NCBI GenBank assembly: GCA_029582155.1
Contig: CM055906.1
Coordinates: forward strand, 18,152,437-18,216,436
DNA from: Panopea generosa
Lineage: Eukaryota; Mollusca; Bivalvia; Adapedonta; Hiatellidae
DNA length: 64,000 nt
Direction: 5' to 3'
The position numbers were made by a program, and so were the translations under genes. The notes below the pieces were generated by a model, which saw only the letters and a program-made list of their open reading frames with translations, did not search any database and was not told the origin of the DNA. Below, in pieces: positions 34,463 to 46,020 of this stretch. How positions within the stretch are numbered: position 1 is the first letter of the stretch; each line of letters begins with the position of its first letter.

Positions 34463-35821
34463 ATTACTTTTTCATAATGATATATAATAAAGGCTTTCAA
34501 TTGTGCAATGATGTGGACTTTGGTTAAAATATTTGGTATGAAATATGGCTTATTTATACAAATAAGACAATCATTAAGCAAAGTTTAACTTATAAACTTT
34601 TTAAACCCTATTTAGTTTCCATTCAGTAAGGCAAATTGAAATGAAAATAAAGAATATTGAAATACTTGCATACAATCATTCAGTCTGTATGTCAACTATA
34701 TATATAGTGTGTTATTGTCAGTCACTTCACTTCAATTATTAATTATTGTATTCTATTTTTTTAAATAATGTAAAACTTAAACCCAAAATAATACTTGTGT
34801 GTATGGCATGCTATAAGTACAAGCATTTAGTTATTTAAGATTTGGAGATACTAATTAGTTTGAACTTTTGATATATGACACTGTCAAAGGTTCACGTACA
34901 GCAGGCCAAAAAATATAATTAGTAACATATTTTATGGTCATTTAGCGAAGAGAGTGGACATCTGATATATAGAAAATCGTGCATTATGTGTTAATGATGT
35001 GCAATGTTGAAACAATAGAAACTGCATTTCGTTTCTTTATGAAAATCAATTGAATTTGGGTAGTGCTTAAAGTACCAGTTTGCATTTCATTGGCACCATG
35101 ATGTTGCTTTGCTTTTAGCTTGTAGGACATTACATTTCATGAGATGCTTACTGTAGCCTAGGTAGCCATAAAGATGTGCACAACTGTGCTTATTCAACAG
35201 GGCTTGGAACAAAGTCACTATTCAAACAATGACATTAAATTGGTAGCTAGATACTTTAATATAAAAAAAACATCATAGTTATTCTTTCATCTTAAATAAT
35301 TTGAAAATATATTGTAAATTATACAATTTTGAGTTTTCATTGAAAGATAAAAAACATTCTCTAGTCTAGTTCGGACTTCAGACATTAATCTAGCCTGTTT
35401 TTCATCACTGGATCAAACTCAAAATTATGCTACCATTCCTGAAATAAACACAAACTTATTTACTAATATAAGCATTTTTCACTATCCTCATTTCATAAAT
35501 TCAAAACTGATTTACAATACGTAGTATGAAGCCTCCAACAGATATCCTTAGTTGGGATTGAACCAACATCTTCCATCTTAAAGACAGATGTACTTCATTG
35601 TACTATCGGGATGCATTTTGAAGCTGCATTAAACTTACACTGTACATTAATTATGATAGTTCAAATTCCTGTTTTATTTTTAAGTCTTACAGTAATTCAA
35701 GCTTTAAAAATGTTTGCTTTTAATTATCAATTTTGTAAAAATTAAATCGTCGCCATTAAGCAAACTTGAATAAACCGACAATTGGAAAACTTTTTTTCAA
35801 TAATTTTACACTCTTTTGACA

Positions 35822-36507
35822 GCGACACACATACACATACAGGTATGAAGAGGTACATAGGTAAGAGAAGTAAACTTACCTTGACACACATACACTCCTT
35901 GTACATAAGTATGAGGAGAGAGAATCTTACCCCAACACACATACACTCCTCATACATAGGTACGAGGAGAGGGAGACTTACTTTGACACACATACACTCA
36001 TCATATATTGGTATCAGGAGAGGGAAACTTACCTTAACACACATATATTCCTTGTACATAGGTATGAGGAGAGAGAAACTTACCTTGACACACATACACT
36101 CCTTATACATGGGTTTGAGTAGAGAGAATCTTACCTTGACACACATACACTTCTCATACATTGGTATGAGGAGAGAGAATCTTACCCTGTCACACATACA
36201 CTCTTATACATTGGTACGAGGAGAGGGAGACTTACTTTGACATACATACACTCATCATATATTGGTATGAGGAGAGGGAAACTTACCTTAACACACATAT
36301 ATTCCTTGTACATAGGTATGAGGAGAGAGAAACTTACCATGACACACATACACTCCTTATACATGGGTTTGAGTAGAGAGAATCTTACCTTGACACACAT
36401 ACACTTCTCATACATTGGTATGAGGAGAGAGAATCTTACCCTGTCACACATACACTCTTATACATTGGTACAAGGAGAGGGAATCTTACCCCGACACACA
36501 TAAACTC
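35822..36507. repeat. 51-bp tandem array A1 (copy 2)
   Basis: Same unit organisation as 24370-25055; no unit-number difference was noticed between the copies. Confidence 0.9.
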
Positions 36508-36546
36508 CTTTTTTCTTCTGTGTTGCCTTGAAACTGAGTCGTTTTC

Positions 36547-37292
36547 TATTTTCTTGTTTGATGAGATTTTTTACTTAGGCGTAAGTTTTTCTTTTGTGTT
36601 TATTGTGCCATGAGTAGAATCTATACATATAACATCAGGGGCATAATGTTTAAATTCTATAGCCTGTTCTTTGGTCATCAGAACCAACATGAAATCTTCT
36701 TTCCTAAGTTGGATAGGATTATATTGTGTGCGTTGCTGCTTATATAACAGCACAGGATTATTGAGGAGTGACTGCAGACTTTGAACTCTTAAATGCACTG
36801 ATGTTGACTACTAATATTTTGTACCATGGATAAACGTGACCTTATCTGATTCCTTACAGATTCTGGGGTAGGAAGGAAACGAGTTTGATTTAAACCAGTT
36901 GTATGAAAATGAGTCTGTATGTACTTCACAGAAACAACCCCAGAACTTTGCACTATTACATTCATTCTTGATTGGCAGATCTTACCTATTTTTGCTGAGC
37001 CTTTACATGCACGTTGCCATTTCAGTTCCATGAATAGTCTTAGGTGTTCAGCCATTTTATCTACTGTCCTAAACTTTTCAGAACAAGATGGTACACTGCA
37101 AGGAATTGAAGTCAATGGTTTTTCCTTTTTGTCTAATGGACTAGAACGGCATTTACAACTATGTCTTTTCAAACTTTTCTTTGAAGAGAAATACATATTG
37201 CAATGACTACAAACAGTTCCAACAAGACAAGAGTCTTTACCTTTACATACACAGGTGTCAGGTGAGTGAAACTTAACTTGACAAACATACAC
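36547..37292 (-). pseudogene. C2H2 + MULE-like fragment (copy 2)
   Basis: Same content as 25095-25840, including the same one-base frameshift, so the lesion predates the haplotype split or is a real shared feature rather than a random sequencing error. Confidence 0.7.
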
Positions 37293-38287
37293 TCTTCATA
37301 AACAGTTACCAGGTGAGTAAAACTTACCTTGACACACATACACAGGTGTCAGGTGAGTGAAACTTACTTTGGTACACATACACTCTTCATACACAGGTGT
37401 CAGGTTAGTAAAGCTTACCTTGACACACATACACTCTTCATACACAGGTGTCATGTTAGTAAAGCTTACCTTGACACACATACACTCTTCATACACAGGT
37501 GTCAGGTTAGTAAAGCTTACCTTGACACACATACACAGTTGACAGGTGAGTGAAACTTACCTTGGCACACATACACTCTTCATACACAGGTGTCAGGTTA
37601 GTAAAACTTACCTTGACACACATACACTCTTCATACACAGATGTCAGGTTAGTAAAACTTACCTTGACACACAAACACTCTTCATACACAGGTATCAGGT
37701 GAGTGAAACTTACCTTGACACACATACACTCTTAATAAACAGGTACCAGGTGAGAGAAACTTAACTTGGTACACATACACTCTTCATAAACAGGTACCAG
37801 GTGAGTGAAACTTACTGTGACACACATACACAGGTGTCAGGTGAGTGAAACTTACCTTGACACATATACACTCTTCATACACAGGTACCAAGTGAGTGAA
37901 ACTTACCTTGACACACATACATTCTTCATAAACAGGTACCAGGTGAGTGAAACTTTCTGTGACACACATACACAGGTGAGTGAAACTTACCTTGACACAT
38001 TTACACTCTTCATAAAAAGGTACCAGGTGAGTGAAACTTACCTTGGCACACATACACTCTTCATAAACAGGTACCAGGTGAGTGAATCTTACTGTGACAC
38101 ACATACACAGGTGTCAGGTGAGTGAAACTTACCTTGACACATAAACACTCTTCATACACGGGTACCAGGTGAGTGAAACTTACCTTGACACATATACACT
38201 CTTCATAAACAGGTGCCAGGTGAGTAGAACTTACCTTGACACACATACACTCTTCATATACAGGTGTCAGTTGAGTTTAACTTACCA
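37247..38287. repeat. 51-bp tandem array A2 (copy 2)
   Basis: Same as 25795-26835 with a few base differences (for example ACATAC at 26461 versus ACACAC at 37913). Confidence 0.9.
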
Positions 38288-38336
38288 TGGCACACAAACA
38301 TCAACTTAATTTACTAAATATATATTTAAATTATAC

Positions 38337-38399
38337 CTTGATAATATCTTCATGTGCCTGATTAGGACTAAATTCAACTAGTTGCTGAGTTGGTGCTAC
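38337..38399 (-). CDS. Mini-exon VAPTQQLVEF.. (copy 2)
   Basis: Same as 26885-26947. Confidence 0.6.
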
Positions 38400-38784
38400 C
38401 TGAAATCACAAGTAAAAACTTAGGTGCAAATAAGATAACCCACTAATATTTTTGTAAATTTTGGTGTTGTTAAACAGACATTTGATCATTGATGTTCAAT
38501 TAAAACCTTTACATCAATCATTACTGACTGCAAGTCTAGTAACACATGCTTTATCAATGAGGTGAATATTTGTATCAAGCTATATCAAATTTGTTTCAGG
38601 GATTTAGATCATTTGGAGCAGTCAGCAGACACTGTGCTAATTTGAACTTTAAACTGTATGACCTAGACTTGATCTAATACTTGAAAGGACACACAGTTTT
38701 GTATGATGCTATTCTTATATCAATGCAACAGAAGATAAAAACAGAGAAAAAAAGATTATAAGAAATATATTGTTTTAATTATAC

Positions 38785-38847
38785 CTGGATGACTTCAGAC
38801 AGTGCCTGATCAGGGCTAACTACCAGTACATAGTCAGTTGGCACTAC
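38785..38847 (-). CDS. Mini-exon VVPTDYVLVV.. (copy 2)
   Basis: Same as 27333-27395. Confidence 0.6.
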
Positions 38848-38898
38848 CTGTAATATATGCAAATATTTGCTTCTTTAAACCTACATAAGGGTTTCTCC

Positions 38899-39086
38899 AT
38901 GACCTAGTGATCTAAGGCGCTGTCTCAAGATCATTGACCTCTCACAGCTAAGGTCATAGGTTTGAGATCCACTTGCTCCAAAAACTTCAATAGAGGAAGT
39001 TTGCCAGTTACTTGTGGAAGGACAGTGCTTCTACTCGGATTCATTATGAGGTCTTCTACCACCAATAAAACTGGATAAGCCATATA
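38899..39086 (+). mobile_element. SINE family A, left part, split by the hAT-like element
   Basis: Same SINE as 27447-27680. It resumes at 40528-40575 after the inserted element. Confidence 0.7.
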
Positions 39087-40527
39087 CAGTGCTCCAAGAA
39101 AAAAAAAATTTGGGACTAGCCCAGGGCAAGTAGATTGAAAAAATCTACTTGCCCTGGCTGAAAAATAACTTGCCCTGATCAACGGTTCACATGCCCAGAT
39201 TTTTATTACCAATACACCTTGCGGTATAATATGAAATATGAAAACATAAACTTAAATGTATTAATTTTATGTAGGGTTAGCTCCCCATAACATTATGCAT
39301 GTCTAAATCACAAGTTTGATAGTTTGAATAAGACCGGGAGAAGTGAGAGAATTTCGGGAGAACTATGTCTCTATCAGTATGTTGTATTTAATTTTTGTTC
39401 TTTATTAGCATAAAAAAGATGCTAAATATTTAATCAATCAATTAATTGTTCTTTATTGACAATCATTTCTGTTCTGTCGATTTAGTGGCAGTGTGGGAGC
39501 AGGAGTTTATTTAAAACATTATTTTAAATATCTTTCTCTTGTTTTCTAATTATTGCTGTCATAACATACAATAATGGCAATGTCAAGCCTACAAAGCTAT
39601 TCAATCTATCCAAGAGAACTTGGCAATATGATAAATAAATGCATTCTATGATAGCCTTCAAATATCTAGAAAGTGCAACTAGCCAACTATATTTCAAATA
39701 TTAAAAAAAAACAACACATAATTCATCTTAATTGTTGTTTTCAATACTATATTTAAATCATGCCAAAAATATATACGCTGAAACTACACAACCAAAAAGC
39801 AATGTTTATTACTATAATACCCCACCCACATATTTACTTTACCGTAAACTCAAGTTCAATATCAACTTTCACGTTTTCAGAAGAAAATTTATATACATAC
39901 AGTTCCAATTATTGTAAATCTACGAAATATTTATAAAATTACCAGAACCTAACACTGACATTTTACATAACGCGATCGATCGCAAATTATCTGCAAAAAC
40001 ATTATCAGATTTTAGAAATCGTTACCATTTTGGCGAAGGGAGGTAATTTTATACTCTTCATAATGGAGAATTTGAAAAACACCCGCGAATTACGTCATCG
40101 TCTTATTTTTAGTCTTTGCTCGGGTAGGTGGTAAGAAACATGTTACCTTGGGCGTAGATATCTGACCAATCAGAGCGGTTATTAAAAATAGATTACTTTA
40201 TATTCAAAGCTATCCACCAATCACATTAGAGGAATTAAAATAGATAAATGAATATGCATGAGAGGTTTTCCAAAGTCGCATTATCGGGCATGTGGTATGA
40301 TAAACACCGCAGGGGTCAATTGTTTATACTGATTAGTTACGGTCTTTACACAACAGTTTGACCTGTGTCGTTTCAAATAGAGATATTTGCAGACCTGTGT
40401 ATTGTGAAAACTAGCTTGTCCGATTTATAAGACAAGCCCGACGGGCAAGTAACTTTGAAAAAGGCACATGCCCGGATCCAGATTTGACAAGCCCCGGGCA
40501 TCGGGCTATCCTATTCTTGGAGCACTG
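39087..40527. mobile_element. 1441-bp hAT-like non-autonomous DNA transposon
   Basis: The terminal inverted repeats are perfect: CAGTGCTCCAAGAA at the left and TTCTTGGAGCACTG at the right. It is flanked by a 5-bp duplication ATATA, and copy 1 preserves the empty site (CCATATATAGCC at about 27629). The length difference between copies (1446) equals element plus duplication. No ORF of transposase size is present. CAGTG ends suggest hAT; most hATs make 8-bp duplications, so the 5-bp one may point to a subgroup or another superfamily. Confidence 0.9.
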
Positions 40528-40961
40528 ATATATAGCCTGAAATGTGTTAAAAATAGCTTTGGTGCTATTGCCTTTACATTATTTATGTTACATAAATGCT
40601 TCAGGAACTTTTAACCTATGGTTGATTTTCATTCTATAAATAATCTATAACGATTAAATGACAAAACAAGACTATGAATCAATTTTTTAAACTGAGTCTG
40701 ATTATTTGTCATAATGCAACACCATGGACTGTTGTCATATTTATCTTGATCTTGGACTCATTATCCAAAAGGCTACAGAGGTAATTGTCAGTATATTTAT
40801 GTATAAAAGTTGCAAGTGCATCTAAATTGTTTTGAGGCATTTCAATAAAGAACAGTTAATCAACATATTTTTTTCTCTATTGGTACTTGTATTGATTTAT
40901 TTACTAAAAATAACTGTGAATGTATGAAATGAGATTATTAAAATACAACTTTTTATTTTAC

Positions 40962-41021
40962 CTGGGTGATCCCATCTGGTGTAAGACCAGGACTGACAGC
41001 AACATGCTGATTTGGCACTAC
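40962..41021 (-). CDS. Mini-exon VVPNQHVAVS.. (copy 2)
   Basis: Same as 28064-28123. Confidence 0.6.
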
Positions 41022-41372
41022 CTACAATTAACATAATTTAATGTTAGCTGAGTTGTATAGATTTATTACATTGTTGAAATTGTAAAAAATATTTATACAT
41101 TAGTTACATTTTAATAAAAATTAGTCCAATCAATCAGACATTTGAAATGCTATTGCAGCCTCATCAAAATTGGATAGAATATATTTATATTTACACAATG
41201 TCATTCACAAACAAATTCAGTGAATCCTGGGCAATTAAATAGAACTGATGATGCAGCTCTGTAACAATGACAAAAAGTGTTACTGTTTCCTTTAAAGAAA
41301 AACATATTGTAAAATGTGGGAAGATGTATGTAATTGTATTGTTTAAATGCAATTATATATTACGGTTATTAC

Positions 41373-41420
41373 CTGTGCAATTCCTGGAAAAGGATCTACC
41401 GCTAACTGTGTTGGCGCTAC
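41373..41420 (-). CDS. Mini-exon VAPTQLAVDP.. (copy 2)
   Basis: Same as 28475-28522, except one base (CCTGG for CTTGG) that changes one residue. Confidence 0.6.
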
Positions 41421-41992
41421 CTACAATCACAGCAAGTGAATATTTCATGACCATACTAATACAAATATATTATCTTCTTATTTGTGTGCTAACATATGAA
41501 AGTTTTGTATAATATGTATTTATTTTTTTTAAATCCAAAGCAATATTTAATTGTGTTATTAATGTTTGTTTGAATATTTAGCATCATTATTATGCCACTG
41601 ATGGCTAACACACGATCAGTTAAGCTAACAACTGTTTCCTTGGTTCCTGGAAAGTTAACCAGTACTCAAGCACGCCCCATCTCTGCAACCAACTGGCAAC
41701 TTTCCTACTTCAGCATCAGTAACAAATGACAATATATATAAATCATCACCGAGACGGTGACTGTGTGGTGATTTGAACTATGACAATGTAAAATGATATG
41801 ATTTTAAAATATACCATTTAATGTATTTAAGTGTATTCATTTTATTATTAATGGATATTCTTTATCTTACAATGGTTACCCTAAATAATAACACATTATT
41901 TCTTTTAAACAATTGTAAAGTATTCTCAGTGACAATCCTGTCATTCTTTTTAAACTCTATTTATAACAATTTATTATAACAGTTAAACTTAC

Positions 41993-42037
41993 ATTATAGT
42001 TGTGCTCATCAGCAAAAAATAAACACAATGACAGGAG
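41993..42037 (-). CDS. Small exon LLSLCLFFADEHNYN (copy 2)
   Basis: Same as 29095-29139. Upstream of it, towards the C3orf38 promoter, no further minus-strand exon was recognised, although a divergent promoter is possible. Confidence 0.55.
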
Positions 42038-42087
42038 CTGAAAACATAAATTACAATGGATACAATTAAACCATTTTCAAAGATTGG

Positions 42088-42280
42088 TAGAATGTGGGGC
42101 GGAAGTCAAATGTATAGTGTTGGCTGCTCATGCCTGAGGTTGCGGGTTCAATCCCCAGTTGACCAGATGCCCCATATAAAACAACACTCAGTAGTTGGTG
42201 CTACCCAGGAAACGGACTCGGAGAGTGGTTGATATGAGCTCTGAGCTTTCATTGCAATCAAGCTAAAATAAATTAGTATG
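42088..42280 (+). mobile_element. tRNA-headed SINE, family C (copy 2)
   Basis: Same element as 29190-29382. Confidence 0.65.
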
Positions 42281-42677
42281 AACTAAATTATTATTAAATT
42301 TAGTTACATACATAAATTTATAGTCAGTTATTCACCAGCTCAATTGCCTATATAATGATTCAAACTCTTGACCCCTTGATTGAAAGTCTGACACATTACC
42401 CACTTAGTGCGACATATTGCAATTTATTAGAAATCTTGTAAAGATTTTTTATTTTGCTTCTCTAGAGACAAGTCGGATATCAAAATAATTAAAAAGCTGT
42501 GCATAAACACCATATTTATGAGCTTAGTTACCAACCAAGATATTAAACCAGGTCCTACTGTGGTTGGATGTACACACACCTATAGTATAAAATTCTTTAT
42601 TAAATTACCCACCAAGACCATACATCGATCTATTGACATGCAATTTAAAACTAAGGTTATCATACGTAACACATGGT

Positions 42678-42708
<31 letters not shown>

Positions 42709-43099
42709 GGGTAGTAGTAGTAGAGCACTGAATCCATGTTCGATGGGGGGGGGGGGGGGGGGCTGGAGTTCGATCTTTCGACTATATGTGGTGTCCTTAA
42801 GTAAGACGGTTTTTTTCCGCATATGCTAAGTACTGGTTCTACCAAGGCAGTCTCCGAGCGTAATTTGTCTAAGTTGTAAACTGGTACCAAGTTTAGTTTC
42901 ACAATAGTAGTAAAATTAATAAGTTTAAACTTAACTCTCGTTTACATGTACGTGTTCGACTTAAACAAAACATAAACTAAGAGTATCACACGTATCGGGG
43001 TTTACATCCAACCACTAATTCCGTATAAAAGACATTATTATTACCGAAAGCATTAATATTTCGTGTTTACTGTCCATCTTGTATTTTAGCGGTAAATAG

Positions 43100-43618
43100 A
43101 AAAATCCGAGGATTCCGAATGTTCCAAGTTGATCATGCGCAGTGAAAGGGAACCTTCTTGATATTTAGCCTCTTCCCTTTCGGTTCACTGAAGTTCATGA
43201 CCCCCAGTCTCGCACTGAATTCATTTGCATTTCCATAGATTTACCACTAGTGCAATTTGCTACATTGAATAGTCAAAATGAGCAAATATGTTATTTTTTT
43301 TTTTTTTCATGATAAAAACATCCTATTCTAACAAATTAAGAATAAAAACATTCATTGTGACATTTATATCTAACCAAAAACAAGCTTATAAACATGATAT
43401 ATGCCCTTAACAACCCTATACCTTTTTCAGCCAATCAGAATCCAGGTCTCAATGGTGGTAGCTGACATAAATACTAGGACAGAGAACCAGATTAAGATGG
43501 CGGCGCCCTACTGTTCGGCATGCCTTTGACAGTACCCTTATATCCATTACCTGCTCAGTCAAGTGTAAATTGTCCACCATAAATGTTCCTTTTCTTGGGA
43601 AGGAATAATTAAGGCAAA
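43100..43618 (+). promoter_or_regulatory. C3orf38 upstream region
   Basis: It contains GATCATGCGCAGTGA (NRF1-like core TGCGCA, 43131-43145), a CCAAT box (43431-43435) and AAGATGGCGGC, a match to the YY1 consensus, at 43494-43504. The order matches the block upstream of 21757. The YY1 element typically marks the start of transcription, which would give a 5' leader of about 115 bases. Confidence 0.55.
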
Positions 43619-43736
43619 ATGTTAAAGAGCGAAAAAGAAGGTTGCCGGGCTATTTTAAAGAGACTGAATAACCCCGATGTTATGTCTCTGGCAGATACAG
43701 TTACAAAGAAAACTATAAAAGTTACTGGGAAATCGG
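43619..43736 (+). CDS. C3orf38: C3orf38 homologue, exon 1
   Basis: ATG at 43619, encoding MLKSEKEGCRAILKRLNN, then VMSLADTVTKKTIKVTGKS. It ends in phase 1 at donor ATCGG|GTATAA. The C-R-A-xL-xRL and L.DTVT pattern matches the N-terminus of vertebrate C3orf38. Of the protein's function little is established; a role in apoptosis has been suggested for the human one. Confidence 0.8.
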
Positions 43737-43989
43737 GTATAATCTATTGTTAATACAAAATATGAAATCTACTTTCTGTTTGCTGAAAAAAATAAAATGG
43801 CGCTTTTGATTAAGCAGATTAGATAAATGGTCTGCGCCGGCATACTATAATCCTAATCACTATTATGCGATTTATTTGAAAAATAGACGTTGACTTGATG
43901 TATGCCATTAGTTTTTTGTCGGCCCTTTTAAACTTCGTAGCCAATTTTGGTCAAACTTGTATAAAAGTATCACTTAAACCTTATTAAAG

Positions 43990-44570
43990 AAACTTAATTC
44001 CCGGAAGGCAACTGGACCAAATATGGTCCTTGCACGCATCCTAAGAAAGATGTCAGAGCAGTGACTCATCTACAGGAAATGTGTATCCGGTGGTAGTATA
44101 CCGGATGTTTGGAAGACAGCCAACGTGCTGGCCATCTTCAAAAAAATGGAAGAGGTTCAAGGCCAGAAACAATAGACCTGTGTCGCTCACCTGTATTCCT
44201 GCAAGATACTGAAACACATCATCATCAGCAACCTTATGCCACACCTTGACAAACCATTCTCACTGACTGCCAGCATGGGTTCAGAAGATGACTGAAACTC
44301 AGCTACTCACACTAACCAACGAGCCCTTCAGATCACTGGACCGTAGGAGACAGCACAACCTTCCCATTCTAGATTGACCATGTACCGCACAGTAACCTGC
44401 TTACCAAGCTTTACCACTGCCATATTCTGAATTGGATTGAAGCCTTACTGAGAGGTCACACACACAGTGCATGGTAGTTGATGGGGCAACATCCAAGCTG
44501 ACACCCGTTAATAACTTGTAAGCGCCATCCCCCAGGGAAGTGTCCTTGATGCTACAGGTCTCATCCATAC
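43990..44570 (+). pseudogene. Decayed LINE reverse transcriptase in intron 1
   Basis: Frameshifted plus-strand fragments read KATGPNMVLARIL, WKTANVLAIFKK, CIPCKILKHII, MPHLDKPF, and finally IPQGSVL. These are the successive conserved blocks of jockey/RTE/CR1-type reverse transcriptases. Many stops are present. Confidence 0.75.
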
Positions 44571-44790
44571 GACTGCGTAGTATACAGGGAAATCCACACT
44601 GAATTCTTATTTCTACCTTTTAACTATCGTACTTGTCTATCCTTTCATTATCTTTTCTTGACCTATCACCACCCGTCGCTTAATAGTCAAATTGTTTAAA
44701 AAAACGGTTCACTGTTGTAGTCTGTGCAGAGTAAAATGAGCATTTGATATTAGAATGCATTTATTTCATTTTGATATCTTACTTTTTCAG

Positions 44791-44894
44791 AGGCAATAAA
44801 AGCAATTCTAACATACACAAAAAATGCTTTGGATCTTCTGAAACGCAAGAAGGTGAAATGTGATGTTTTGTACCAGTATCTGGCTGAACAGAAG
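44791..44894 (+). CDS. C3orf38: C3orf38 homologue, exon 2
   Basis: Acceptor CTTTTTCAG, donor CAGAAG|GTTCGT. Encodes EAIKAILTYTKNALDLLKRK, then KVKCDVLYQYLAEQK. In-phase with exon 1 (G+AG gives Glu). The EAI.AIL.Y.....LL.R.KV pattern matches vertebrate C3orf38. Confidence 0.8.
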
Positions 44895-45514
44895 GTTCGT
44901 TAAGAATGATTTATTACATTATTGTTTATCTCCTTGAAAATCCTTATGGGAGAAATTAATATACCGGTAATATACTTTATTTTCAATGTAACCTGGGATT
45001 ATCTTGTGGAGGGACTAAAAAACCTTAGGATCACACACACAAATGGGTTAGTTTTGCGGTTGAAGTATTTCTGCAATTCATCAGGTCAGCATAGATACCA
45101 AAGCATTATTTCTACAGAATACTTAATCTGCAGATCTTTAACATGCAGAACAGAGCAACAAATACACACGCACATGCATCCACAATGTCAGAGTATAACC
45201 GTTTTCAAATATATGGTTTGATATCGGCAGTTACCAATCGTTAATTCACTAGTGTTTGTGACAATTACAGTTCAATTTTTACATTTTATCATTCAATGCT
45301 TTATGATTTCCTTAAAAGAGTGCATGTGTTTAACATATATAGTGTTATATATTTATATGTATAGTAACCTCATATAAACACGACACGTGTGTTTCTAGTA
45401 GGCTGTAGCTAGATAGATAATTGACTGTGTGACTTTTTTTCTGTTTGATGACTAGGACATATAAACTTGCTTCTCCTGACTAAATGTTTGTAAAATAGCA
45501 CATGAAGGATTCCT

Positions 45515-45590
45515 TATACATAAAATAGCACATGAAGGATTCCTTGTACAAAAAATAGCACATGAAGGATTCCTTGTACATAAAATGTAG
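45515..45590 (+). repeat. 35-bp triplet repeat in intron 2
   Basis: Unit begins AAATAGCACATGAAGGATTC, about three copies. Rest of intron 2 is AT-rich. Confidence 0.8.
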
Positions 45591-45936
45591 GTTATATGTA
45601 ATAAGCTTAGATGTTTTGTAATGACTGACCTTGAATTAAAGACATTGTAGTTTCAAGTAATCTTGTTGTTTTTAGTGCTATAAGCCAAGCGCCTGAAGGG
45701 TTTATGCGATGGTGTGTTGTCTGTTGTCTGCAAGCAGCATTTTCTGTAAATTACTTTGCAAGTTATACTCAAACTTTAAATTGATATTTGTTATGTATGT
45801 GAGACTCTACATAAGATTTTTTATACCTGATATTCAATATCTCTGCCATTACTTGAAATAGTAAACACTGCAAAAAATATTCTAGTCATCGACAGTGAAG
45901 CTGATTTTGAAAATATTTATTTTTCATACATTTTAG

Positions 45937-46020
45937 GTGGAAGTTCGTGTTAATCTCACCAAGAAAGAACTCATTGTCAAAACTTTGAAACACTGGGGCT
46001 CGCACATAAATCTTACAGAT
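45937..46020 (+). CDS. C3orf38: C3orf38 homologue, exon 3
   Basis: Acceptor CATTTTAG, donor ACAGAT|GTAAGT, 84 bases, phase 0-0. Encodes VEVRVNLTKKELIVKTLKHW, then GSHINLTD. Its last 31 bases plus the donor are the seed of the 64-bp array that follows. Confidence 0.85.

Larger units (their letters stand above)
30432..42827. repeat. Copy 2 of the large duplicated segment
   Basis: It starts at the base corresponding to 20013 and runs to the base corresponding to 29931, then continues into unique sequence leading to C3orf38. It includes everything in copy 1 plus one more 1.02-kb tandem unit and the 1441-bp element. Confidence 0.9.

Noticed and set aside
30432..42827. Ancient segmental duplication
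   Set aside because: Near identity and exact coincidence of both breakpoints with the gap point to haplotype duplication in assembly.
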